A stretch of DNA of 64,000 nucleotides from Catonia carolina (Eukaryota; Arthropoda; Insecta; Hemiptera; Achilidae): the NCBI GenBank assembly GCA_035578175.1, contig JAQMRL010000010.1, forward strand, positions 33,984,784 through 34,048,783, read 5' to 3'. Positions 12,476-22,716 of the stretch are shown here, piece by piece. Every line of letters begins with the position of its first letter. Positions within the stretch are counted from its first letter, which is position 1. The notes below the pieces were generated by a model. It was not told the origin of the DNA, searched no databases, and was given only the letters and a program-made list of their open reading frames with translations. The position numbers were made by a program, and so were the translations under genes.

Positions 12476-12660
12476 TTTGCCAGCTGCATTGGTGTAGTTG
12501 GTAACGTGCTCGCCTCTCATCATGCGGTCTTGGGTTCGAATCCCACTCAGGCATGGCATTTTCATACGTTACAAAAATCATTTCATCATTCACAGTTGCA
12601 ACCCAATGTCGTCGCTAATTACCGCAGTAGTTGATGCGACGTTAAACAAACAAAGAAAAA
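12476..12660 (+). mobile_element. SINE family A, complete-looking copy
   Basis: A tRNA-like head contains an A-box-like TGGTGTAGTTGGTAACG and a B-box GGTTCGAATCCC (internal RNA polymerase III promoter elements), spaced as in a tRNA. A body follows with CATTTTCATACGTTACAAAA and ATCATTTCATC, and the 3' end reads GACGTTAAACAAACAAAG. The same arrangement recurs at 17578, 40044, 42901, 44262 and 52380. The acceptor stem does not close and the body is long, so it is a SINE, not a tRNA gene. Confidence 0.85.
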
Positions 12661-13289
12661 CATTTTGATATTATAACCAAATAAGTAATTGACTTTTAAT
12701 TAAATAATAAACACACCCTGGTAAGAATCAATCAATTTATTTTTGAAGATCTCAACATAAAGAAATTTCAGATTTAATTGTTAAATATATGGATAGAACA
12801 TCAACATTTTGTATCAATCAATTTATTAAAAGCTAATTTAACTTAAAATTCAAGGTTGAAACGATATAATTGTTTGTATTTGTCTTATAGATAGTGTAAT
12901 AGAAATTTACCATTAAGTTATATTCTTAGTATTTTTTTTAACTGATATAAAAATTTAGCATTATATTTTTGTATTTTACTTATTTTTATTCATTTTATTA
13001 AGCATCACAGAGGTAAAAGATCGAGGGGGTTTAACTTCTTTTAGTTTTATACTGTCTTTGATACATTAATTACTTATTATTGAGACAAAATGAACAGGTT
13101 GAAATGCAATATAAAGCAATAAAGAAATAAATTATATTCTGTGGGTTTAGGTTACAAAGTTGAGTGTTGGTATTAAAATATTCAATAAGAAATTAACCCT
13201 TGTATTTTCTCCATACTTGTTTAAGAAATCAATTTTCCTTTTTTTAGTTTATCATCAGAAAATACCTGAACAAGAGATGTTTTTCTGAC
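12661..13289. other. AT-rich DNA, nothing recognised
   Basis: No gene or repeat supported. Confidence 0.4.
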
Positions 13290-13680
13290 AGGATCTGGAA
13301 ACCCATCCCGAACGATGAAGTCTACAGAATTTCAGAACCTTTAGCAGACCAGATGAGGAGAAAGAGAGTTTTTTTCTTTGGACATCTCTTGAGGATTGAC
13401 TCCGCCTGAATCTCCACACAAGTCATTAATTTTCGTAAACAGAAAATGTCAGCCCCACTGGATCAAATAAATTGAACAGGACATGAACAAAATCCAAATC
13501 CCACTTGAAGACCTGAAAAGAAAATCCGGAAATTCCCACAAGCTGAAAACCACACGACTTGAACAGAAGAGATCGACCAAACGATAGAAATCCGTGTATT
13601 CCAACTAAGAACACCAGAAGTGATCAGAAAGATTGAAGGAATACTGGAGAAGAATCAAGGAAAGAAACATTAGGAAAAGT
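13290..13680 (+). pseudogene. C-terminal fragment of a non-LTR retrotransposon polyprotein
   Basis: The + strand carries MRRKRVFFFGHLLRIDS near 13350, the RKRR-x-x-FGH-x-x-RM block found C-terminal to the reverse transcriptase in many insect non-LTR elements, followed by remnants such as LEDLKRK and REAVRAF-like positions in shifted frames. Stops and frameshifts interrupt it repeatedly. The layout resembles the C-terminus of the element at 45531-48837 (RKRRVNYFAHLFRM). The reverse transcriptase domain is absent. It is an old, dead 3' fragment. Confidence 0.6.
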
Positions 13681-14439
13681 TCTCCAACATAACACAAATA
13701 AGATTTTTCTTTTTTAATGAACTTGTGTATTCCTATATGGCTTGAAAAAAGTCCTTTCAACATCTGTGTCATTAGCATCTATTTCAGATTATGGATTATG
13801 GTTGTTCTGAAGGTGTTTTCCAGAGTTTAGGTGGAAATTTAGCCAGAGATCTTCGCTCTTCATTATATTAGTCGATTAGTTATGCAGTTGTAAATAGCAT
13901 TATTAAAGTTATAAAACAGAATAAAAAAAATTATATTATAAACTAAGAGTTAAATAAAATTGAAATTGAGAATTCAATAAAATATATAGCTAATTTTAAA
14001 CGAAAAGATTTTGACAGATTAATCTAGAGGGGTAAAATTTTAATTAATTTTACTGCCAAACAACTGGGTTGTTTTTGAAATTGTCCAAGGTTAATTATAC
14101 CGAGCAACTTATCGAAGGTGAAGATAAATTGTAAAATTAATTAATAGTAAAAGTAAATGTCGGTTAAATCAAATTACTTGATTAAAATTTTATTTGTTTT
14201 TAAAGTCTATATAAAAAACATTAAAATTTAAAAAAATTGACATTTATGTAGTAACACATTACATCTATAATGCAATGTTTGCTGACGAAATGAAAGTACT
14301 GTTAACAGCTACCAATCCAACAAAACCTTGGCACGAAATGCAAATCCATACGAATTTTACAAAAAATTTGTTTAAAAATGTTTAGTCTTTATAAGAAACC
14401 TTTGGACTTAAACGATAAAGTTGTTTACCTGTCAAAATG
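13681..14439. other. AT-rich DNA, nothing recognised
   Basis: No gene or repeat supported between the LINE fragment and the mariner element. Confidence 0.4.
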
Positions 14440-15752
14440 TACGAGGGTAAGTTAATTATTATCCGCAATTTAGTTTAATTTTTGTTTATGTTGGCAGTAC
14501 TGTCGTTTTGCGTTGATGACGCATGCGTTGTTTATTTGTGGTTATATGTATGCACGTTTCAAGCTTCTAGGTTAGTTTCGTTATCGCTGTCGTGCTGTTA
14601 ATCATGGCTGCTCCGTTTTCTATTTGCACCAAAGAAGAGCAAAGTTCAGTGATCCGTTTTTTGTGGTCGGAAGGTGTATCAGGGGCCAAAATTCATAGAA
14701 GACTTTTGGAACAGTACGGGAACAGAGTTGTGCCACAACGGAGTATCTACAAATGGATTGGAAAATTCAAAAATGGTCACACAAGTGTTACACGCGATGA
14801 AGGAGCTGGACGACAGTTTACCGCCGTAAATGAAGAAAACATTGAGCGTTCACGTGAAATGATTCTCCTAGACAGACGAGTAACTATTGACGAAATGGCA
14901 CATCGTCTCCAAATTAGCCACGGTTCTGCCTACGAATCATTCAAAACAGACTTGGGTTTCATAAAGTTTGTGCAAGATGGGTTCCAAAACAACTGACACT
15001 GTTGCATAAACAAACGCGTTTGGACATCTGCAAAAAACATTTGGATCGCTATGGTGACAAACGGGACAACTTCTTAGATAGAATCATTACTGGTGACGAA
15101 ACATGGATCCAACATTACGAGCCGGAGAGTAAACAACAGAGTATGGAATGGAAACATCCAAATTCGCCGTGCAAGAAAAAATTCAAGACCTAAACGTCCG
15201 CAGGAAAACTGATGCTTATGGTTTTTTGGGACTGACAAAGTCCAGTGCTGGGACATTATCAGGAAAGGGGCACAACAATAGAGTACGTTACAGTGAGATG
15301 CTTCTGCCAAGCTAAAGCCTGCAATTCGAAGCAAACGCCGAGAACTGCTGTCAAAAAGTGTTGTGTTGTTGCACGACAACGCCCGTCCGCATACTGCGGC
15401 CCACACTGCTGAAACGCTCCAGAAACTCAATTTTGAAGTACTGGCTCATCATCCATATAGTTCCGATCTTGCTCCTTCTGATTATCACTTGTTTGGTTCA
15501 CTCAAAGAGGCATTAAGGGGCTGTCGATTTACCTCGGACGAAGCATTGAAAGAAGCGGTGCATTCCTTGCTCGCATCTCAATCAGAAACCTTCTTTTATG
15601 AGAGCATCAGCAAACTTGAACAATGATGGACCTAGTGCGTTGAAAAGCAAGGGGACTATGTCAAAAAATGATGTACTTGTAAGTTTCCTATTTGATTACA
15701 ATAAAATTTTATAACTACATTGCTATAATATAATAATTGACTTACCCTCATA
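14440..15752 (+). mobile_element. Mariner transposon, full length, with 23-base terminal inverted repeats
   Basis: The left end TACGAGGGTAAGTTAATTAT and the reverse complement of the right end TATGAGGGTAAGTCAATTAT match over about 23 bases with two differences. TA dinucleotides, the usual mariner target, lie at 14440-14441 and 15751-15752. The length of about 1.3 kb is the usual size of an autonomous mariner. The transposase inside is frameshifted, so this copy is inactive, but the end-to-end integrity makes it the least decayed DNA transposon in the window. Confidence 0.93.
14604..15671 (+). pseudogene. Mariner transposase, DD34D, frameshifted
   Basis: The enzyme would cut and paste the element at TA sites. 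I start at the Met at 14604 (MAAPFSICTKEE), although an in-frame Met lies at 14592. The N-terminal 110 residues form the paired helix-turn-helix region (SIYKWIGKFKNG, then RVTIDEMAHRLQISHGSAYE). Near 14935 the frame shifts; the second frame carries LHKQTRLDICKKHLDRYGDK and the first catalytic Asp in ITGDETWIQHYEPESKQ (codon 15095-15097). After about 15190 it shifts again. The third part has the second Asp in LLHDNARPHTA (15375-15377) and the third in SDLAPSDYHLF (15480-15482). These two are 35 codons apart, giving the DD34D spacing of mariners. A TGA at 15624 replaces a usual Trp before WT...CVEKQGDYVKK. At least two frameshifts and two stops make it non-functional. Confidence 0.93.
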
Positions 15753-16189
15753 CAACGTACAGTTTCCGCACAATAATAGCGTGTGATAACTAGGTTTACA
15801 TCTCAACTCAGGGCTGACGTGGAGTACACAAATTACAATATACGACACAACTTTAAACCTAACTTTTATTTTCTGAAACGATTATTGAAAAAGTGCTAAT
15901 ACTAGGGAATAAAATACGAGTTAATTTGAGTTACTGTATACAATTTTGTGGATTAAACGATTACAACTCAAATGCATTCAGGCAATACAGAGCTAAATAA
16001 TACGTATAATAACACAATATTCCTATTACGTAACCAAAAGAACACTACAAGGCGGCTTAGTTTCACAAACATAGAAAAAACCTTTTTAATTCAATTCATA
16101 TTATAGTTCGTTTTTTCTTAGTTGAGTACTAGCGTAAACAAGCCACCGGGCGAGTGGAACGAACAGAACAGTGTTCAAAAATTTTGCTT
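15753..16189. other. AT-rich DNA, nothing recognised
   Basis: No gene or repeat supported between the mariner element and the next transposase fragment. Confidence 0.35.
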
Positions 16190-16600
16190 ACACTACGCCC
16201 GCTTGTACCTTTCATCCCGTTGCATACTTTTACACGAAAAACTATTGAATTTAAACTCCGTAGTTTATGAAGAGTGAACCGATTAATGTTGGGTAAATCA
16301 GGATCATTTGTGGCAACCGATAAAATCTTATTTAAAGTAGGTAAGCCGTTTCTAAAGAAAAATTGATGAATAATAAGTCTGAAAGCAGTTTTATTGATAT
16401 CATAGAGTTTGTCTAAAGCAGGCGTTTTACGGTTTCCTTTTTAACTGGGGTTTTTAAAACACTACTCTGTTTAAATTCTTTTTGTACTGTGTGAACACTT
16501 GAACAAGATACACCGATAAAATTCAGTAGTAAGTGATTCTATCTCTTTAGTTTCTAGGTTAGGATATTTATTAGCAAACTTACTGGAAACATTAATTATT
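16190..16600 (-). pseudogene. N-terminal fragment of a DDE-type transposase, frameshifted
   Basis: Minus-strand frames read, in order, KFANKYPNLETKEIESLTTE (about 16590-16530), then a shifted GVSCSSVHTVQKEFKQ, then VLKTPVKK, and then a 60-residue open stretch starting PALDKLYDINKTAFRLIIHQ with PTLNKIL and DLPNINRFTLHKL (about 16420-16250). The order helix-turn-helix, basic TP-KK-RK linker, second helical domain with PTL-x-KIL and a final LHKLL-like helix matches the N-terminus of an IS630/Tc1-like transposase group, from memory. No catalytic domain follows; unrelated sequence begins near 16245. Three frames are used, so it is dead. The fragment at 5340-5670 appears to be the same family. Confidence 0.5.
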
Positions 16601-17389
16601 AATTACTAATTAATTACGATTGTCTTTACCCTGCTTCGTAAAGGTTTGCCTTTTTATGTGTAATACTTCAGCCGGAAGAAGAAGGTTCGTCCGTCATCGT
16701 CAATACATATGTTGTCGCACAGTAATGGACACTACCACGCACCAGCACTTAAAAACTAAGAAAAAAACACCAAAATTGATGTAAATAAATAGAATTTTAC
16801 ATCAAATCGCCCACTAAATCATGAAGACATTACATCACGTATCCAAAATGTGACCGACCAATATTATATACTACAAGATTTATTTTGTTATTAAATTACG
16901 CCAATCTACAAATAACTGATGTCATGTGAAATGAGAGTAATTTGTGTATAAAAATGACAAAACTATTCCAGTTTTATTATAAGGCCTATTACATTATACC
17001 ATTGACGATTGGGTGACAAAATGTAATGAGTGCGTGTTTGTTTTAGATTACCGGTTAGCCTGAAGAGAGTTCACCCAAGGCCACGCGTGTTTGTGTGTTC
17101 TGTATTTACAGGCACTAACAGATACGCAGTTTATTTACAACAGGATTCAACTTACAAAAAACGGATTTTAGATTTTAATAACACACCAATAGATACATAG
17201 AACAAATAATTCACTACACATACCTGATAATCTGCGAAGAAGACTCAAATATTAATGGCCAAGAGAACTTTTACATTAAAATAACTATGGGTGCTGTTGC
17301 GATGTTAGTACCAATAACTTTATGCAAGTAAATCGTTTAACCATTATCTTTAACAATTTTCGAATTGTTATATTTAAATAACAGATTGT
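16601..17389. other. AT-rich DNA, nothing recognised
   Basis: No gene or repeat supported. Confidence 0.4.
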
Positions 17390-17550
17390 CTTCTTCTTTT
17401 TCTTCCTGTCATATATTAGGCCTTCCGACCTGTTCTGACTTCTTTTCCCATCTTTATCGCGGTCCACAACTCTTCGGAATTGACCTACTGGTAGCTTCGG
17501 CTCTGGCTTATGGGAGAGTGATGCATTGATGCAAATACCTAGCATCAATA
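17390..17550 (-). mobile_element. 3' end of a non-LTR retrotransposon with GAA-type tail
   Basis: The minus strand encodes HKPEPKLPVGQFRRVVDRDK followed by DGKRSQNRSEGLIYDRKKKK, which runs directly into a purine GAAGA tail at 17390-17408. The basic, low-complexity C-terminus and the tail fit the 3' end of an insect non-LTR element. No catalytic domain remains. Assignment rests on the tail and on the similarity in style to the other (GAA)-tailed elements, so it is moderate. Confidence 0.5.
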
Positions 17551-17577
17551 CTATAAGGATTCACCTGAAAAAATTCT

Positions 17578-17712
17578 CTTAGCCTCTCCACTCAACTTGG
17601 GTTCGAATCCCATTCAGGCACGGAATATTTTCATACATTACAAAAAATCATTTCATCCTTTACCATCTGCATTAGCAGTAATTGCATAACAGTCGGACGT
17701 TAAACAAAAAAA
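17578..17712 (+). mobile_element. SINE family A, 5'-truncated copy
   Basis: It starts inside the tRNA-like head just before GGGTTCGAATCCCATTCAGG (B-box) and continues with TTTTCATACATTACAAAAAA, ATCATTTCATCC, TCTGCATTAGCAGTAATTG and GACGTTAAACAAAAAA. The A-box half is missing. It matches the copies at 12476 and 52380. Confidence 0.8.
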
Positions 17713-18439
17713 TCTCCACTCCAACTCCAGCACTTAATTTGCTAGAGGTGCCCTTGCGATACTGAGCAACCCAACAAAAGGTTAGGTAACCAACCCTAGC
17801 GGGAAATTGGGTCGGTTAACCGATTTGTGTTGGGGGTTAATCTCTCACAACCTTACTTCATTTAAACGGGGATCCTACAGCTGCTGCCACATCTCGCTAC
17901 TCAATCTCCACCTCGGTCTGTTCCACCATTTCTTTCCTCCAGCCCTCTCTGCTGCATACTTCTCGCACCTCTTCTTCCCAAGTTCTGCAGGGTACTTACA
18001 ATATAATGGTCCTATTTCATCAAGGATGTCTCAGGAATTAGTGGCATACATAAAGTTAACCATGAAATGGGATTATCATGACTAGCCGAAGGACTTTAAG
18101 CTTTAAATATCAACTGAGATTGACCCCACGATCTTGAAGAAAAACACTTATTTTAAAAGGCAGAGAGAGGCGAAGAGCGTAAGAGGCGGGTCTCTTAAAA
18201 CCTAGGGGTAGGTCCGGAAGTTCTTGAGCAGCTCTACCAATGCAATCTGCGTAGCGCTCGTGATGCGGCCAGAGGAATTTTATATTAGTGGCTCATTTCA
18301 AAATGGCACGGATGGGAGTGGATTAAAATAAAATTGTGAATGAACAAAACAAAGTACCACAAGAAATTTACATTTTAATCAATTGCTAAAGTAATTGACT
18401 ACTGCATTATGTTGGAGAATTTTGAGAAAAATGGAAATC
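17713..18439. other. Unassigned stretch with a 92-codon open frame
   Basis: A + strand frame at 17807-18085 has slightly less AT-rich composition than its surroundings but contains no domain I recognise. It may be part of a repeat. No other feature is supported. Confidence 0.3.
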
Positions 18440-18500
18440 TCTGACATTGTTCAGGAATCGAACTTGGGTTTGTGATTGACTGAGCTACCGAGGAAGTTTG
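18440..18500 (-). mobile_element. tRNA-like SINE head fragment
   Basis: The minus strand reads CCTCGGTAGCTCAGTCAATC and then AAGTTCGATTCCTGAAC, resembling polymerase III A and B boxes with a shortened anticodon arm. It does not fold as a full tRNA. It is probably a decayed SINE head; a tRNA pseudogene is the alternative. Confidence 0.4.
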
Positions 18501-19194
18501 AATGTAAAGTATTAAATACTGAAATATTGAATTAAATTGATTTGTGTTGTTTATCTCTATGATGTCAATTTAGTTATATAGTACTTTCATAAATAATAGA
18601 GGCAATCAGCAAGCGAGGAGGTAGTATTACCGTTTGAATTATTAAAGATCTGCTAGAACTGCAACAGTGGTATTAGTACGCACATAGTTTGTAGTAGTAC
18701 AACAGGGGTGATGTACTGTTCCGTGAGCTAACATTAATCTTGTGCCCTCGCTCAGAGGAATTCACTTCCCGTTCCCTTTATATAACTCACCCCCACAACC
18801 TCTAAAGACTGCAATAGTTGTAAAATTTTACTAAAATTAATTCTATAACTCATTTATTACCTAATTTAAAACTTTTGTTATTACTATTTTTATTTAATTT
18901 CTTACAACATAAGAGTAATTAACAAAAAAATTTTTAAAAACTTCACCTGTCGAACTGAGAAAGATTGATTTTAATTTCTGAAATCTGACCAAGAAACTTC
19001 AATCTTATCCATAAAAGAGTTCTAATGAAATTTAATATAATAGTAAAATAGTTTTAATGAATTTTTAAAATTAACCATTTAGCTTTTAAACTAAGAGTAA
19101 CGTTTTCGTGGTTTAACAACAAAATTCTGAATTCAAATTTAATTCGTTCATTAGAATTAATTTTTGCTAATACGTTTTTATTTTAATCTCCAAA
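18501..19194. other. AT-rich DNA, nothing recognised
   Basis: No gene or repeat supported. Confidence 0.4.
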
Positions 19195-19399
19195 GTGTAA
19201 ACGTTGCAACCTGTTCAATTTAAGAAAAATAAGCAACTGCATGATCCAGTGAAATGAGGATGTTGTGTATAACATGTAAATGAGGTGTAGTCTTGTACAG
19301 ACTTAGGCCAAACATTCCTGAGACAGTATGTTCAATTAAACCCCAACCATCAAAGTACACCGGTAACCACTGTTATTCAAATACGAATAAAAGTAACTT
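19195..19399 (-). mobile_element. SINE family B copy (body portion)
   Basis: The minus strand matches the body of the repeat at 53775-54096: TTACTTTTATTCGTATTTGA, ACCGGTGTACTTTGATGGTT, GGAATGTTTGGCCTAAGTCT and TGAACAGGTTGCAACGTTTA. The tRNA-like head is absent; at 19399 the sequence passes into a reverse transcriptase fragment, so one element inserted beside or into the other. Confidence 0.8.
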
Positions 19400-19404
19400 T
19401 TGCC

Positions 19405-19655
19405 GCTGTGGGGTGCTTTTTGCGCCGTTGTTTGCAGACGATCAGATAGTTGTGGCTACGGATGAGGGAGATGTATCCTATATGGTTAGGAAGTTAAAAG
19501 AAGAATATGCAAGATGGGGGCTGAAGATCAACTGTGGAAAGACATAGTATTTAGCAGTTGCGGGACCTCAGGAAGACTTGCAGCTGGATGGGGAAAATAT
19601 TGATGTGTAGAACAATGCAAGTACCTCGGATCAATATTCACGAAGAAAGGCACAT
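19405..19655 (+). pseudogene. Reverse transcriptase fragment of a non-LTR retrotransposon
   Basis: The + strand reads LFADDQIVVATDEGDVSYMV from about 19424, the FADD block that holds the catalytic aspartates of reverse transcriptase, followed by KLKEEYARWGLKINCGKT and a stop at 19545; the same frame continues with LAVAGPQEDLQLDGENID. It corresponds to the palm and early thumb region only. Both ends are truncated, with SINE sequence directly on the left. Confidence 0.8.
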
Positions 19656-19659
19656 TTGT

Positions 19660-19925
19660 AACAAAATTTATAGGAAATTAAAAGACCTATAATTTTTATT
19701 TAGAGAATTTTTCTCTACAGATCCTAGTTTAGCGTGAAAGAGTAATTTTCCGTATTTTTAAGCCAAACTGAGGTTAATTTTCATTTTGTCTTTCACTCAT
19801 AATTAAAATTAGGTTATGTTTATTGAGGTTAGTTTTTTGTTTATATCTAATGTTTTATTACTAACGTTAGGTTATATTGTTAGTTATTTGCATTGGCAAG
19901 AGAAAGTTGTGTGAGTGTTTCACAC
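19660..19925 (+). repeat. Unclassified family C, right-end copy
   Basis: This is a diverged direct repeat of 20858-21112. Shared landmarks are TTTTTCTCTACAGA, CCTAGTTTAGCGTGAAAG, TATTTTTAAGCCAAACTGAG and the terminal GGCAAGAGAAAGTTGTGTGA followed by GTGTTTCACACCAG. Only the right quarter of the element is present. Confidence 0.75.
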
Positions 19926-20101
19926 CAGATTTTTACGATCAGTTTGTGGTTTACTTAATGGATATTTTAATTGTATAATATTGGAGTTAGTGATCGTATT
20001 GGTTGGATTAAAATCCTCGTAACGTAATCCAAACATAATTATCTGAAAGTACCTGGTGTTACGGTATAGGAAGGGATTTCAAGTGCGTTGTTAATATGTT
20101 T

Positions 20102-20249
20102 TTTACTTTCTCTTGCCTATATGAATATATAGAGGAAGGAAAGTATTGTTTTCATGTCGATTTTTCGAAATCGAGTTTTCACCGGATCTATACGTTTTCA
20201 GACCCCCTGAACCCAAAAAACATGTTTTTAGCGATTGGTCTGTGTGTGT

Positions 20250-20312
<63 letters not shown>

Positions 20313-21112
20313 TGTGTGTCTGTGTGTCTGTGTGTGAACAGAATATCTCAAGAACGGAACATCGTACGAACTTGAAACTTGAAACTTAAGTTACATACCA
20401 CTACCGGACGCGACACGAACATTTTCATCAAAATCGGTCAACCGGAAGTAGTAGTTTATTCGTATAATTTTTCAGTTTTTTGCGATTTTCTCAAAAACTG
20501 GTCCTACGATTTTTTTTAAAATCGCCTATTTTACTCAATTTTTTATTCTCTACAAGATAGGGTAGGCGCCATGTTTGCTGAAATTCTCGGTGAGGCTGTT
20601 TTCACGTAAAAACGTTGTTTTTTTAAGATTACGGCTTTAATATAAATTTTAGCGCAAAAACTTACATAATAAAAGTTGTAGAGAATTTAAAAACCTACAA
20701 CTTTTGTTTCAAACATTTTTTTGTATGACGCTTAGTTTAGCGGTAATTTGCGATTTTCTGTTTTTTTTTCTCACGAAAACGTGAGAAAAATCGATTTTTT
20801 TAACATTTCGGTCTTAGTATGCATTTTACGACAAAAGTATATATAATAAAAGTTATAGAAAATTAAAAGATCTACAACTTTTGTTTAGAGCATTTTTCTC
20901 TACAGAGCCTAGTTTAGCGTGAAAGCGTGATTTTCCGTATTTTTAAGCCAAACTGAGTTCGATTGTCATTTTGCGTCATTCACTCATGATTAAAATAAGG
21001 TTATGTTTTTGAGGTTAGTTTTTGTTTATTTCTAATATTTTATTAATAATGTTAGGTTTATTATTAATCATTTGCATTGGCAAGAGAAAGTTGTGTGAGT
21101 GTTTCACACCAG
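20102..21112 (+). mobile_element. Unclassified family C element, full-length copy
   Basis: The left end begins with ACTTTCTCTTGCC (20105-20117) and the right end contains the exact reverse complement GGCAAGAGAAAGT (21079-21091). A short hairpin GTGTGA-GTGTT-TCACAC (21093-21109) and CAG follow. Inside are a (TG)n tract, then a region with TTGCGATTTTCTCAAAAACT, then two diverged units of about 184 bases (hairpin AAAGTTGTAG...CTACAACTTT near 20663 and again near 20848). Open frames over the (TG)n tract are artefacts. No transposase is encoded. Left-end partial copies occur at 28668, 35873 and 63637, right-end copies at 19660 and 56248. The superfamily is unclear: inverted ends suggest a DNA transposon, while the terminal hairpin recalls Helitrons, but no CTRR end is seen. 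Confidence 0.7.
20240..20335. repeat. (TG)n microsatellite
   Basis: Almost uninterrupted TG dinucleotides with a few TC interruptions. It sits at the same place inside family C where other copies (28811 and near 36020) have shorter TG tracts, so it grew from a seed within the element. Confidence 0.95.
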
Positions 21113-21677
21113 ATTTTTTTTAAAGGAAACGTTAATTCAGAAATTTACTGAAAGTTGCTTTTTTATGACTGCATCCTGAAGACTCCGAAAGGGAGTACAG
21201 CATAATATGTCAAGATAAAACTGATAAGCCTACATTTTAACACTATATTAAATACATTATTTAACAATTCATTTATTACAACTACTTGCTTACTTCAATA
21301 AGGGTGTCATCCAGCAATTTTTATAAAATAATACACAATTTAACTTTACGTTTACTTAAAATTTTATATATTTAAAAAACACTATTTAGAAATTAATGTA
21401 CACTGTAAAATGTTTCATCAATCAAGATTATTTTTACTTTATTTAGTAACAACTACAGCTGTTTATCTATACAACCAGCAGTATTTATGATGTAAGTGTT
21501 TAATGTCTTGTCTTCATCTTGGTTGAGAAAATACCCTATTGCGAAACATCCATTGCTGTTTTATACAAGATTCTTATTCCAGTATAATTATAATCTCCAT
21601 TGTGGATTTTGTAGAAGGTGCGGGTGTGATAATGTTTGTATTCCTGGATTCGTGTGATTTATCAATGTTTAGCTTAT
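21113..21677. other. AT-rich DNA, nothing recognised
   Basis: No gene or repeat supported. Confidence 0.4.
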
Positions 21678-22322
21678 AAAGTCAAACTTCGACAAAATGA
21701 AATTGTGAATGCTGGGAAAAAATTCGTTAAATCGAGGTATTCGTTATATCGAAGTAACAAGAATTTCCAAGCTAATTTTTATTAACGATTTTTTTCACGT
21801 TGTATGATGAATTTAATAAAGTTAATGTTCTTAATAGACACGTCTTAACTAGTAAATTAATTTTTTTATAGATCAAGTTTTACGTAATTACGGTTAATAG
21901 TAGTACAAAAAGTATGTATTGATTTCAAGTAGGAACTTTCCTCGTACAGAGATCTTGGCTATAATTAAAAGCACCTGAAATTCATTTATAGTTTAATACT
22001 GTATTTATATAATTAAGAAATTTGGGTTACCCCATTAAGGAATTGAATAAAAATAACCTTTAATTCTTGCATATAGTAAAGAATGCATTGTGCTTGAAAC
22101 AGGTAATTCAGGTACGGAAATCAAAAGAATCTACCTTAAAACTCACAGAGAAACCATAATACAGCGTGTCACTTCGTACTTATTGCATAACACTATTTCG
22201 TTATATCAAGGTACTTATTCGTTAAATCGAGGTAAATTTACATAAATAGTTTAATTATAATGTCACGGTGCAGTAAAAAAATTCGTGTAATCAAGGTTAT
22301 CGTTATATCGAAGTTCGACTGT
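21678..22322. mobile_element. Pogo-like MITE (CAGT-type ends)
   Basis: The right end, read inward, is TACAGTCGAACTTCGATATA and the left end is AAGTCAAACTTCGAC, followed nearby by TTCGTTAAATCGAGGTATTC. The CAGTCGAACTTCGATATAACG style is typical of pogo/Tigger terminal repeats. Further TTCGTTATATC and TTCGTTAAATCGAGG motifs are repeated near both ends. The interior encodes nothing, so this is a non-autonomous copy. The left end is decayed, and the match there is weaker. Confidence 0.55.
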
Positions 22323-22370
22323 ATTTTTTAAAAGTAATTTTTAAGCTTTTTTAAACAATTTAGATTACTT

Positions 22371-22716
22371 CTATTTCATATAATGAATTAATATAATAAT
22401 TTCACTAACCTTCTTTTTAAACTGCTTCACCTTTATTTTAATTCCTACTTACACGTGTTTCGGTGGATCCACCATCATCAGAGTAAATGAAAAATTGAAA
22501 CTAAAAAATTTTTTCTCATTTATTTAAAATTTACAGAAGATGATACATCTTCAGTCACTTGTATAAAACTGAGAAAAAACTTTTTAGTTTCAATTTTTCA
22601 TTTACTCTGATGATGGTGGATCCACCGAAACACCTGTAAGTAGGAATTAAAATAAAGGTAAACCAGTTTAAAAAGAAGGTTACTGAAATTATTATATTAA
22701 TTCATTATAGAAATAG
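22371..22716. mobile_element. Long palindrome, fold-back MITE
   Basis: An arm of about 148 bases at 22371-22518 is repeated in inverted orientation at about 22572-22716 with only a handful of differences. Landmarks are ATTAATATAATAATTTCA, AACCTTCTTTTTAAACTG and GTTTCGGTGGATCCACC, the last being itself partly palindromic. About 50 bases separate the arms. It has no coding content. The high arm identity means a recent origin or arm-to-arm gene conversion. Confidence 0.85.

Noticed and set aside
12476..12560. Possible tRNA gene
   Set aside because: A and B boxes are good but the acceptor stem does not close, and the same head with the same body recurs elsewhere, so it is a SINE.
20096..20389. 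Open frames of 60-97 codons on both strands over the (TG)n tract
   Set aside because: They encode only Val-Cys or His-Thr repeats from the microsatellite; not genes.
20102..21112. Helitron assignment for family C
   Set aside because: A terminal hairpin is present but there is no CTRR end, and left and right 13-mers are inverted copies, which canonical Helitrons lack. Left unclassified.
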